Assembly (NCBI GenBank): GCA_036824005.1
Contig: DAITBA010000008.1
Location: 83,385-147,384, forward strand
Reading direction: 5' to 3'
Source of the DNA: DAITBA01 sp036824005
GTDB taxonomy: Bacteria > Pseudomonadota > Gammaproteobacteria > Burkholderiales > Rhodocyclaceae
Length of the DNA stretch: 64,000 nt
Every line of letters starts with the position of its first letter. Positions within the stretch are counted from its first letter, which is position 1. Made by a program: the position numbers and the translations under genes. Shown piece after piece: positions 7,890 to 17,300 of this stretch. The notes below the pieces were generated by a model, which worked only from the letters and a program-made list of their open reading frames with translations, did not search any database and was not told where the DNA came from.

Positions 7890-10800
7890 TCAGCCGCGGC
7901 GCAGATCGAGGGTGAAGGGGAAATTCGGATTGCGCGCTTCCGCCGGCGCTTCGACCGGTCCCGGCGTGTGGCCCATGCGGAAAAAACGCCCCAGGCGACG
8001 CGCCTCGGCTTCGTAGGCGTTCACCGGATATTGCTCGTAGTGGCGCCCGCCGGGGTGCATGACGTGGTACTGGCAGCCGCCGAGGCTGCGCTTCATCCAG
8101 CCGTCCACCAGGTCGAACACCAGCGGCGTGTGGATGCCGATGGTCGGGTGCAGGGCGGAGGCCGGACACCAGGCGCGGTAGCGCACGCCGGCGACGAATT
8201 CGCCGACGTTGCCGGTGGGTGCCAGCGGCACGCGCCGGCCGTTGCAGGTGAGGACATGGCGTTCGTCGACGAGTCCGGTTACCTTCACCTGCAGCCGCTC
8301 CAGCGAGGAATCCACGTACCGTGCCGTGCCGCCGGCTGCCCCCTCTTCGCCCATGACATGCCATGGTTCGAGCGCGGCGCGCAGTTCGACGTGCATGCCG
8401 CGGGCGGCGAACTCGCCATAGCGCGGGAAGCGGAACTCGAAGTGCGGCGCGAACCACTCCGCCTTGAGCGCATAGCCGGCTGCGTCGAGTTCGGCGATGA
8501 CGTCGGTGAAGTCGTCCCAGACAAAGTACGGCAGCATGAAGCGGTCGTGCAGCTCGGTACCCCAGCGCTTGAGGCGTTCCGGTTGATAGGGCTGGCGCCA
8601 GAAGCGGGCGATGAGCGCGCGCAGCAGCAGTTGCTGGGTCAGGCTCATGCGCGCGTGGGGCGGCATCTCGAAGGCGCGCATTTCCACCAGCCCGAGCCGG
8701 CCGGCCGGACCGTCGGGGGAATAGAGCTTGTCGATGCAGAACTCGGCGCGATGGGTGTTGCCGCTGGAGTCGATGAGCAGGTTGCGCAGGATGCGGTCGA
8801 TCTGCCACGGCTGGCAGCCGAACGGTCCGTGGCTCGCCAGCTTGTCGATTTCGCGGAAGGCAATCTCGATCTCGTAGACCGAGTCGTTGCGGGCTTCGTC
8901 GATGCGCGGCGCCTGGCTGGTCGGGCCGATGAACAGCCCCGAGAAGAGGTAGGACAGCGACGGATGATTGTGCCAGTAGCCGATCAGGCTGCGCAGCAGG
9001 TCGGGGCGGCGCAGGAAGGGCGAATCCAGGGTGGTGGCGCCGCCGACGACGAAATGATTGCCGCCGCCCGTGCCGCTGTGGCGCCCGTCGAGCATGAATT
9101 TCTCCGTGCCCAGGCGCGACAGGTGCGCCGCCTCGTAGAGGAAGCCGGTGTTCGCCACCAGTTCGTCCCAGTCCTGCGCCGCGTGCACGTTCACCTCGAT
9201 GACGCCGGGATCGGGGGTAACGCGGATGTGATTCAGCCGCGAGTCGCGCGGCGGCTCGTAGCCCTCGATCAGAACCGGCTGCTTGAGTTCCGCCGCCGTC
9301 GCCTCGACCGCGGCCACCAGCTCGAGATAGTCCTCGAGCGCCGAGGTCGGCGGCATGAAGATGTAGAGCACGCCGTTGCGCGGCTCGGCGCAGATGGCGG
9401 TGCGCGTGATCCAGCCGGCGGACTCGAGGAAACCGGGTTGTGTGCTCGGGCCAGCGGGCAGGCGCGACCGGGCGCCGCGTCGCACTGCATCCCGTGCTTC
9501 GGCACCGCGATGCAGGTAGTCGTCCGAGGGCGACTGCAGCACGCGGCGGATTTCCTGGTAGCGCGGCAGCGGCGGAAAATGCTGGGCGGGTTCCGGCGCG
9601 TGGATCCAGGGATAGTCGGCAGCGGCGACCCAGGGCTGGGAATCAAGCGGCAGGCGCAGGCCCATCGGCGAGTCACCGGGGATGAGATACATGCGCTCGC
9701 TGCGCAGGAACCACGGCCCGCTCTGCCAGCGGTTGGCCGTCGGGTAGTCGCTGCGCTTCAGGGGCAGGACGTGGCCGACGACGTGGTCCAAACCCTGGCC
9801 GAAAACCTTTGCCAGTCTGGCTCGCTCGAGCGGATCGTCGAGCCGGGAATCGAAGGGATCGACGTTGCTCGGCAGGCGCCGTTCGCGCCACAGGTAGTAC
9901 CAGACGTCCTCGTAGGCGGGGAAGACGAACTGCGGATCGAGGCCAAGCTTGCGCGCCAGCGTCTGCAGGAAGCGGGCGGCGACTTCCGGGCCGGCGTTGC
10001 CCGGGGCGTTCTCGTCGGCGAACAGCGAGCCATCCTGCCAGACCGGCTCGCCATCCCGGCGCCAGAAGCAGGTCAGCGACCAGCGCGGCAGTTGTTCGCC
10101 CGGATACCATTTGCCCTGTCCATAGTGGAGCAGGCCGTGCGGGGCGTAGCGCTGCTTCAGCCGGCCGAGCAGATTGGCGGCGAGCCGGCGCTTGGTCGGA
10201 CCCAGCGCCTCGGTATTCCATTCCGCGCCGTCGCGGTCGTCCACGGAGACGAAGGTCGGCTCGCCGCCCATGGTCAGCCGCACGTCCTGGGCGGCCAGGT
10301 CGGCGTCCACACTGCGTCCCAGCGCATCGATCTCCGACCACTGGGCATCGCTGTAGGGTTTCGTCACCCGCGGCGCCTCCCAGATGCGCTCCACCTTCAT
10401 GACATGCCGGAAATCGCATTCGCATTCCTCGGTGAAGCCGGTCACCGGCGCCGCGCTCACGGGCTCCGGCGTGCATGCCAAGGGAATGTGGCCTTCGCCG
10501 GCGAACAGCCCCGAAGTCGGATCGAGTCCGACCCATCCGGCGCCGGGGAGATAGACCTCGCACCAGGCGTGCAGATCGGTGAAATCCGCTTCCGGGCCGG
10601 AGGGTCCGTCGAGGGACTTCACGTCCGGTGCGAGCTGGATCAGATATCCCGATACGAAACGCGCGGCAAGTCCCAGATGACGCAGCAATTGCACCAGCAG
10701 CCAGCCGGAATCGCGGCAGGATCCGCTGCCCCGTTCGAGGGTCTCCTCCGGCGTCTGGACGCCCGGCTCCAGGCGGATCAGATACTTGATGTCCCGGCCG

Positions 10801-11255
10801 AGCTGGGCGTTGAGATCCACGAGGAAGACGACGCTTTGCTTCGGCTGGCGCGGAATGGAATCGAGGTAGGCCTGGAAGCGCGGCGTCGCCGGCAGCTTCA
10901 CCAGATACGGCGACAGTTCGGCCTGCTGCCACGCTTCGTAGCGAAACGGGAACTTCTCGGCATGGGGTTCGAGGAAGAAGTCGAAGGGGTTGATCACCGA
11001 CATTTCTGCCACGAGGTCCACCTCGATGCGCAACTCGCGCGCTTTCTCCGGAAACACCAGGCGGGCGAGGTAGTTCGCCTGCGGGTCCTGCTGCCAGTTG
11101 ATGAAGTGTCCGTCGGGCGCAACCTTGAGCGAGTAGCTCAGCACCGGCGTGCGGCTATGAGGCGCAGGCCGCAGCCGCACGATCTGCGGCGACAGGCCGA
11201 CCGGCCGGTCGTAGCGGTAGTGGGTGAGGTGGTTCAGCGCGACATGGATGGACAC
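7890..11255 (-). CDS. DUF2126 protein with N-terminal transglutaminase domain
   Basis: First gene of the operon. The 1,121-residue protein begins with a transglutaminase N-domain (residues 1-130) and core: Cys180 (GSCRDSG), His229 (DLHAWCEV) and Asp245 (GLDPTSG). From about 310 onward comes the long DUF2126 region, beginning LTMGGEPTFVSVDD and with HSGTGGGNHFVVGG near 680, which is related to amidoligase-type enzymes in published domain analysis. The start chosen is GTG at 11255, because GGAG lies seven bases upstream and homology begins there; the ATG at 11279 is an alternative. No signal peptide or membrane segment. With the fusion gene and a second transglutaminase downstream it forms a conserved but uncharacterised predicted peptide-modification system. 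Confidence 0.88.
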   Translation of the reverse strand: MSIHVALNHLTHYRYDRPVGLSPQIVRLRPAPHSRTPVLSYSLKVAPDGHFINWQQDPQANYLARLVFPEKARELRIEVDLVAEMSVINPFDFFLEPHAEKFPFRYEAWQQAELSPYLVKLPATPRFQAYLDSIPRQPKQSVVFLVDLNAQLGRDIKYLIRLEPGVQTPEETLERGSGSCRDSGWLLVQLLRHLGLAARFVSGYLIQLAPDVKSLDGPSGPEADFTDLHAWCEVYLPGAGWVGLDPTSGLFAGEGHIPLACTPEPVSAAPVTGFTEECECDFRHVMKVERIWEAPRVTKPYSDAQWSEIDALGRSVDADLAAQDVRLTMGGEPTFVSVDDRDGAEWNTEALGPTKRRLAANLLGRLKQRYAPHGLLHYGQGKWYPGEQLPRWSLTCFWRRDGEPVWQDGSLFADENAPGNAGPEVAARFLQTLARKLGLDPQFVFPAYEDVWYYLWRERRLPSNVDPFDSRLDDPLERARLAKVFGQGLDHVVGHVLPLKRSDYPTANRWQSGPWFLRSERMYLIPGDSPMGLRLPLDSQPWVAAADYPWIHAPEPAQHFPPLPRYQEIRRVLQSPSDDYLHRGAEARDAVRRGARSRLPAGPSTQPGFLESAGWITRTAICAEPRNGVLYIFMPPTSALEDYLELVAAVEATAAELKQPVLIEGYEPPRDSRLNHIRVTPDPGVIEVNVHAAQDWDELVANTGFLYEAAHLSRLGTEKFMLDGRHSGTGGGNHFVVGGATTLDSPFLRRPDLLRSLIGYWHNHPSLSYLFSGLFIGPTSQAPRIDEARNDSVYEIEIAFREIDKLASHGPFGCQPWQIDRILRNLLIDSSGNTHRAEFCIDKLYSPDGPAGRLGLVEMRAFEMPPHARMSLTQQLLLRALIARFWRQPYQPERLKRWGTELHDRFMLPYFVWDDFTDVIAELDAAGYALKAEWFAPHFEFRFPRYGEFAARGMHVELRAALEPWHVMGEEGAAGGTARYVDSSLERLQVKVTGLVDERHVLTCNGRRVPLAPTGNVGEFVAGVRYRAWCPASALHPTIGIHTPLVFDLVDGWMKRSLGGCQYHVMHPGGRHYEQYPVNAYEAEARRLGRFFRMGHTPGPVEAPAEARNPNFPFTLDLRRG

Positions 11256-11510
11256 GGGCAACTCCGTCAGTCTGACCATCCAGGGTCAAGCAAGTTGCGT
11301 GCGCGTTGGCGACGGCCGCATCGGCGCGCAGAGCCACGCGCTGCGCACCATGCGGGTGCCGTCAGGCATGCAGGCGTGCACCAATTATGCGCGCAAACTC
11401 GGCGTCTGATCGGCGAAGCTCAGCCGGTGATATGCCTCGTCATTCCGGCGCTGCGCGTCGGAGCAACTCCGGAACAAGCTGTATTGTCCCGGCCTCGTTG
11501 CATCGAGCGC
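11256..11510. other. Spacer between the DUF2126 operon and the hlyD-type gene
   Basis: About 255 bases without a convincing gene; short frames here have unlikely composition. It must hold the promoter of the transglutaminase/ATP-grasp operon (minus strand) and the transcription end of the hlyD-type gene. I could not identify a clear -35/-10 pair or a hairpin followed by a T-run. Confidence 0.4.
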
Positions 11511-12893
11511 TTACCGCTCCCGTCCTGCCTCATGAAACGCCTTCTGCACCGGCGAGAGCAGATACTCCAACACGCTGCGCGTGCCGAGCTGGATTTCTGC
11601 TGCCACCTGCATGCCGGCGGCGAGCGCATGGCGATGGCCGTCCGCTTCGAGGTGCGACTGCTTCAGCTCGACCAGCGTGCGGTACAGTAACCCCGGGGCC
11701 GCCTGAGCGGCGCGCGCCTGCTCGCGCGCCGCGCCGTGGGACTCGCCGTCTGCGGCATCGGCGCTCACCTGTGCCACCACCGCCTCGAGCAGGCCGTACT
11801 TCTGGAACGGGAAGGCGGCGAGTTTCAGCTTCACCGGCTGGCCGGCGCGCACGAAGCCCACGTCCTCGTTGCTCAGCCACACCTCGGCGCGCAGGTGCTC
11901 CTCCCGGGGCACCAGGGTCATCAGGATCGTGCCCGGCGCGACCACGGTACCCGCCGTGTGCGTGGCCAGATCCTTGACGATCGCCGCCTGGGGCGCGCGC
12001 AACGCCAGCAACTCGGCACGGCGTGTCTGCTTGATGCGCTCCTGGGCGAGCTTCTCGTACTGGCTCGCCAGCTCCACCCGCTCGGCCTGGAGGTTGCGCA
12101 CGTACTCGGCGCCGAGCTGGGCCAGCTTCTGCTCGCTCTGCAGGATCGTCGCCTGGGCCGCACGCATGACGGACTCCTGGGCGCGCAGATCCTGCTCGCG
12201 CTCGATGCGCTCGCGCGCCTTGTCGTTGGCCAGGATCCGGCCGGCGAAACCGTCCTGGGCCAGCTTGTCGAAGGCCCGCTCCTGCGCGCGGTAGTGGGGC
12301 AGCACCTGGTCGAGCTTGGCCTTCACCTGCTCGGCGGCCGCCAGCTCATGGCGTGCCTTGTCCAGCAACGCCCGCTCCTGGGCGAGCGCGCCCTCGTAGG
12401 CGCGCACGTTGGCGGCGTACTGGGCCTGGATGGCGTTGAACAGCGCCGCCGGATCGTCTTTCTCCCGAGCGAACGGGCGGCCGGCCAACTGGGCGTCGAT
12501 GCGCCGCAGGCCGAGCCGCTTGATGTGATAGTCGTTGTCCAGCGCCTGGCGGTCGGCCTCGGCAGCCACCGCATCCATGCGCATGAGCACCTGCCCGGCC
12601 TCGACCACCTGGCCTTCCTCGACCAGAATCTCGCGCACGATGCCCGCCTCGGCCGGCTGGACGATCTTCAGGTAGCTCGCCGGCACGAGCTTGCCGGCGG
12701 CCACGGCGACGATATCGAGCCGGCCGAAGCCCGCCCAGAGCAGCAGCAGCGCGAGCAGTGCCAGCAAGGCGTAGAGCGCCCGGCGTGAGAGGGGATGCGG
12801 GGGTTCGCAGTGCACGGCGAGCAGCGCCGGGGAGAAGGCTTCACCGGCCGCAGCGTCCGGCGCCAGGGGGAGCGCGATGGGCGGGATCTTCAT
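11511..12893 (-). CDS. HlyD-family type I secretion periplasmic adaptor
   Basis: Membrane-fusion protein that links the inner-membrane ABC exporter to a TolC-like outer-membrane channel. The 460-residue product starts at the ATG at 12893 (MKIPPIALPL). It has one membrane anchor (about residues 40-60, LLALLALLLLWAGF), a biotinyl-lipoyl-like half (PAEAGIVREILVEEGQVV), a long coiled-coil hairpin rich in Ala/Glu/Arg (about 120-290) and the HlyD C-terminal beta barrel (LRAEVWLSNEDVGFVRAGQPVKLK begins it). The frame is open to 13127, but that extension runs through an intergenic inverted repeat and is not coding. It is last in the RTX secretion locus, separated from the glycosyltransferase by 181 bases containing the repeat. 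No outer-membrane TolC gene is seen here. Confidence 0.9.
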   Translation of the reverse strand: MKIPPIALPLAPDAAAGEAFSPALLAVHCEPPHPLSRRALYALLALLALLLLWAGFGRLDIVAVAAGKLVPASYLKIVQPAEAGIVREILVEEGQVVEAGQVLMRMDAVAAEADRQALDNDYHIKRLGLRRIDAQLAGRPFAREKDDPAALFNAIQAQYAANVRAYEGALAQERALLDKARHELAAAEQVKAKLDQVLPHYRAQERAFDKLAQDGFAGRILANDKARERIEREQDLRAQESVMRAAQATILQSEQKLAQLGAEYVRNLQAERVELASQYEKLAQERIKQTRRAELLALRAPQAAIVKDLATHTAGTVVAPGTILMTLVPREEHLRAEVWLSNEDVGFVRAGQPVKLKLAAFPFQKYGLLEAVVAQVSADAADGESHGAAREQARAAQAAPGLLYRTLVELKQSHLEADGHRHALAAGMQVAAEIQLGTRSVLEYLLSPVQKAFHEAGRER

Positions 12894-12916
12894 CGGTACA
12901 TTCCAGACAGGTAGTT

Positions 12917-13039
12917 CACCACCAAGGACACCAAGGAAACTCAAGTAACCGCGATGAAGGTACCCCTCACCCATCGGGTGCGAACAATATTCCGCACGAA
13001 TCTCGAATTCTCTAGGTGTTCTTGGTGTCCTTGGTGGTG
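12917..13039. repeat. Intergenic inverted repeat, family A, copy 1
   Basis: A 123-base element with perfect 19-base inverted ends: CACCACCAAGGACACCAAG at 12917-12935 and its reverse complement at 13021-13039. The core is unrelated in sequence to the other copies at first sight. It lies between the glycosyltransferase stop and the hlyD-type start, in one transcription direction. Copies 2 and 3 are at 50899-51016 and 61585-61715. In RNA the arms would form a strong hairpin. Confidence 0.85.
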
Positions 13040-13074
13040 CAGACCAGGTTCTCAGGTTCTTGTCGACGTTCGCT

Positions 13075-14346
13075 TCAACGGAGGACCAGCTCCTGCGCCA
13101 CGCGCACGCCATGGGGCGGCGGGGCATAGTGCCGGGTTGGTTGGGGCTTGTCGCGCCGGTGCCCGAGCGCGGCCTCGATCAGGGCGAGCGCCTGGGCGGT
13201 CGGCCGCCGCGGCGTGAAGCCCGCGTAGCGGCGGGCAAAGACCTGGGCGGCGTTGCGGTAACACGGCTGCTCCAGCAGCGCCCGCAGCAGGGCCGTGAAG
13301 CCGACCACACTGTGGTCGCGAGCGATCGTCCCGGCGCCCAGGGCCTCCACACGCCGGCAGATCAGATACTGCTCGACCACCGCCGGCACCAGCGCCAGGG
13401 GCACGCCGGCCAGCAGAAAGGGCGTGAGCGTACCGATGCCGCCCAAGGACAGCGCCAGATCGGTCTCGGCGAGCACGCCGGACAAGGCGACCGGTTCGGT
13501 GAGCACCCGCAGGCCTGGCGCCGACAGCGCCCGCGCCTGGGACTGCGCGATTCCCGGTACGGCACAGATGACATTCGCGTCGAGGTCCTTCAGCGCCTTG
13601 ATGAGCGCCTCGAACCCCGGCACGCTCGGCCGCAGGTAGGCGAAGAGCCGGGGGCTTGTCGAGGTCGGCCAGTCTACCTCGATGCCACCGGGATCGAAGT
13701 AGATCGGCCCGGCGTAGGCCTCGCCGGCTCGCACGCCGTAGTGGTCCAGTTCGGGAAAGCTTGCCAGCAGCGTGGGTGCGCCGGCGAAGAGATCGGCCAG
13801 GCAGTCGAGGGCGGGGCCGCCCAAGGACTTGGCCACGGTATTCAGCGCCTCGACCACCGTGTCGTCGGACTGCTGCAGCCGCTGCGCCGGGATCGACTCC
13901 CAGGGGCGCATCGAGGGCAAGGGGGTCTGCCGCGGCGGCAGCTCGAAGCCGTTGCCCACCAGCACCGCCGGGATGCGGGCGATGCGGCAGGCAACCAAGG
14001 CGGTGGGCGCGTGGTCGATCTCCACCACCTCGGGGCGAGCCAGGGCGAACAGACTCAACCAGCTCTGCACCGCGCCCCACAGCACGTGACGGTCGGTGTA
14101 GCCGATTGCCGCCAGCAGCTCGGCATAACTGGCCGGCGAGCGCGTCGGGGACGCCTGGGGCTGACACAGCGGCGCCTGGAAGAAGCGCAAGCCGCGCCGG
14201 CCGAGCACCTCGGCCGCCACGCGCGTGTCGCGCACGGCGAAGCTGACCTCGTGGCCGCGCGCCCGCAGCGCTTCGGCGATCGGTACCTGGCGCGCCAGAT
14301 GTCCATAGGTGCTGCCCAGCTCCCAGGCGAAGAGGATGCGGTTCAT
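13075..14346 (-). CDS. UGT/MGT-type glycosyltransferase (GT-B fold)
   Basis: A 423-residue GT-B enzyme. The N-terminal motif (ILFAWELGSTYGHLARQVPIA) is that of UDP-glycosyltransferase/macrolide glycosyltransferase and rhamnosyltransferase relatives, where the GH element binds acceptor and activates it. The C-terminal donor half ends with a nucleotide-sugar region (LALSLGGIGTLTPFLLAGVPLALVPAVVEQYL) resembling the UGT signature, with Ser-Leu-Gly-Gly in place of the usual His-Gly-Gly. There is no signal peptide, so it acts in the cytosol before secretion. It sits 23 bases after the RTX gene, in the same direction and inside the type I secretion locus. This suggests glycosylation of the RTX protein or of a small molecule linked with it; the acceptor is not known. 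Confidence 0.8.
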   Translation of the reverse strand: MNRILFAWELGSTYGHLARQVPIAEALRARGHEVSFAVRDTRVAAEVLGRRGLRFFQAPLCQPQASPTRSPASYAELLAAIGYTDRHVLWGAVQSWLSLFALARPEVVEIDHAPTALVACRIARIPAVLVGNGFELPPRQTPLPSMRPWESIPAQRLQQSDDTVVEALNTVAKSLGGPALDCLADLFAGAPTLLASFPELDHYGVRAGEAYAGPIYFDPGGIEVDWPTSTSPRLFAYLRPSVPGFEALIKALKDLDANVICAVPGIAQSQARALSAPGLRVLTEPVALSGVLAETDLALSLGGIGTLTPFLLAGVPLALVPAVVEQYLICRRVEALGAGTIARDHSVVGFTALLRALLEQPCYRNAAQVFARRYAGFTPRRPTAQALALIEAALGHRRDKPQPTRHYAPPPHGVRVAQELVLR

Positions 14347-14369
14347 GGGTCGTTCCTGTGCATGCGCTG

Positions 14370-17300
14370 TCAGCCGAGCGCGGGGCTGCCGCCCTGCAGG
14401 CTGGCGAGCGGGCGCAGCGTCTGCGCGCTTGCCCCGAACTGGGGCGCGCCGATCACCTCCTGCGCCGCCGTGACGCCGATGCCCGCGAGCGTGCCGTTCC
14501 TGCCGTACTGGTAGGCGAGATCGCCGCCCAAGGCGGCGGTGTCCGAGCCGCCCAGGTGGAACTGGGTGAGCGCATTGGTGAGCGCCCAGCTCGTGAGCGT
14601 CGGATCGGCGGTGCGCGCCTGGTCGAAGGCGTCGGCGAGGCCGGCGAAGTCGAACTGGGCGATCTTCTTATTGCGCAGGGCATCGGCGGAATTGGCGTCA
14701 AACTCCGCCATCGCCTCGGCCACCAGCTGCAGGTTGAGCACGCTCTTGTAGCGCTCGCCGTTGGTGCCCACGGTGTACCAGTCCTTGAGCGTGATTCGGT
14801 CACTGCCGCCCAGGTTAAGCACCAGGTGGTTGCCGGACTTCGATAGGCTCAGCTCGCCGTAGCCGATGCCCCCGCCGATGGCGAGCGTGTTGTCCAGGCC
14901 TTGGCTGGCGATCACCGTGTCCTGGCCGTCCCCCTTGTTGAAGACGATCACGTCGGCGCCCTCGCCGGTGGTCAGCGTGTCGTTGCCCGTGCCGCCGAGG
15001 AAGAACTCGGCGTTGGCGCCACCGGTGAGCTTGTCGTTGTCGGCGCCGCCGTCGAAGGGATTGGCGCCGTAGATGTCCCACAGCGTGTCGGCGCCGGCCC
15101 CGCCCTGCATGAGATCGTTGCCTTCCTCGCCCTCCAGCCGGTCGATACCCGCCTCGCCCGCCAGGTAGTCGTTGCCGCTCCAGCCGTAGAGCGTGTCATC
15201 GCCCGCGCCCCCGAGTGCGACATCGTCACCGTCGTCGCCGTAGAGCTTGTCGGCGCCGTCCTCGCCCTCCAGCCAGTCGTTGCCGGTCCAGCCGTACAGG
15301 GAATCGTTGCCGGTGCCACCGAAGACCCGGTCCTCGCCCGCGTCGCCGTAAAGCTTGTCATTGCCGCCCAGGCCGTAGAGCGTGTCGTTGCCGGCATCCC
15401 CGGCCAGGGTATTGGCGCCGGCGTTGCCGGTGAGCGTGTTGTCCAGGGCGTTGCCGTAGCCGTTGAGGTTGGCGCTGCCGCTGAGCAGCAGATTCTCGAC
15501 GTGGTCGGATGTGGTGTAACTGACGCTTGCCTGAACGGTGTCGGTTCCTTCGTTCGCCTGCTCGATGACGGCATCGGCCGCGTTGTCGACGACATAGGTG
15601 TCGTTGCCCTTGCGCCCGATGAGGGTGTCGGCGCCGGCGCCGCCGTCCAGCGTGTCATCGCCGGACAGGCCGGTGAGGGTGTTGGCGCCGCTCGTGCCGC
15701 TGAGCGTCTGCCCCGGCGCCGCCGCGACGGTGAGATCGAAACCAAGTGCGCCGGTCGCGTTGGATGTATCGCGGGCGATGACCTTGATGCTCAGGGTGCC
15801 GATCTCGCCCACGGGTGGCGTGCCGCTGAACGTCGCGGTGGCGGCATCGAAACCCAGCCACGCCGGCAGGGCGGTCCCGTCGGCAAGCGTGGCCGAGAGC
15901 GTGAAGCTGTCGCCGGCATCGACATCGATGAAGGCGTTGGCCGGCAGCGTATAAGCGAATGCCGCGTTCTCCGTTGCGTTCTGCGCCGGCACTGAAGCGT
16001 TGGCCACCGGAGCATCGTTGACGTTGGCCACCGTAAGATCGAAGACGTCGCTCACCGTAAGCCCGCCGCCATCCGTGGCCGTGACCTGGACGCTAAGCGT
16101 GCCGACATCGGCGTTGGTCGGTGTGCCGGAGAAGGTGCGCGTGGCGGCGTCGAAATTCAACCACGCGGGCAGGGCGGAACCGTCGGCGCGCGTGGCCGTG
16201 TAGGTCAGGGTATCGCCCGGATCGGCATCGACGAAAGCCTTTGTCGGTACGGTGAAGTCGAACAGCGAATCTTCGGCCGCCGTCTGATCAGAGACAGGTT
16301 GATCCAGGGTCGGGGCAGTGTTGATGGCGCTGGGCCGGGGCGGCGCCATATCGAGGAGCTGTTGCCGCGTGAGCACCGTGCCATCGGCGAACTCGAAGCG
16401 CTCGATGCCGATGCCAAGTGCGTCGTCCGCGTTCGGCATGACCACGCGCACACCGCCTTCTGTTCCCCACTGGATCTCGAGCGCGAAGCGCTCGCCTGCC
16501 TCTTCTTCGCGCGTCCAGGTGAAGTGCAGGTCTTCCGGACGGACGCCGGCCTCGAACAAGACCGTATCGGTCGGCAGGCGGCCGCCATAGTAGAGGTAAT
16601 ACACGTCGTTGGGATCGGTGTAGCCGGAATCGAAGATGAGATCCAGTCCCTGGCCTGCGCCCGCGACCACCCGATAGACATCCGCGCCGCCGCGGCCATT
16701 CAGGCGGTCGTTGCCCTCGCCGCCGATCAGTTCGTCGTGTTCGCCGCTGCCTAGCAGCGTGTCGTTGCCGGCGTTGCCGTATAAAAAGTCATGCAACCGG
16801 TCGGGATTGTCGATATCGGGGGACCAGGACCAATAGAACGGAGAATCCTGCGCCAAGGCGGCGAAATCAGGTGTCTCGACGCTGCCGGTCTGGACCCAGT
16901 CGTCGCCCGCACCAGCATCCACCAGCGCCGGTCGGCGATCGAGTCGGATGTGGTTCGCCGACGCTCCTGCGGTGATGACATCGACTTCCAACGTCCGATC
17001 GGTGTGGTAGGCGTAGGCCTGTTCCGCATACGTGCGAGTAACCTGTCGCGGCCTGTAGCCCGTGACATGGAAGAAGCCGTTCGGGTCCTCCAGTTCCGCC
17101 TGGGTCGGCATGCGGGTGCCGGGCGCAAGCTGGGTGCCGTTGAGGCTCGCGAGATACGCGAGGGCTTCGTCATGGGGCACGTAGCGCCCGATCGGTTCCT
17201 GTACCGTCTCGACGCGGCCGGCCGTGCGCGCGCCCAGATCCTCACGCCACGATACCGTGGTATCGCGGGCTGTGCCTGCGATCTCGGTCGCATCACTGGC

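Noticed and set aside
7443..11690. A 1,415-residue open frame on the plus strand opposite the DUF2126 gene
   Set aside because: It is antisense to genes with intact catalytic motifs; its composition (Arg/Gly/Val/Glu repeats without domain order) is what GC-rich codon bias produces on the complementary strand.
12894..13127. N-terminal extension of the HlyD-type protein
   Set aside because: Translation passes through the family A repeat; the adaptor's cytosolic tail and membrane anchor fit a start at 12893.
14975..15690. Regularly spaced short repeats suggestive of a CRISPR array
   Set aside because: Units are in frame, about 27 bases, degenerate at third positions and encode GGxGxDxLx; there are no constant-length unique spacers and no cas genes.
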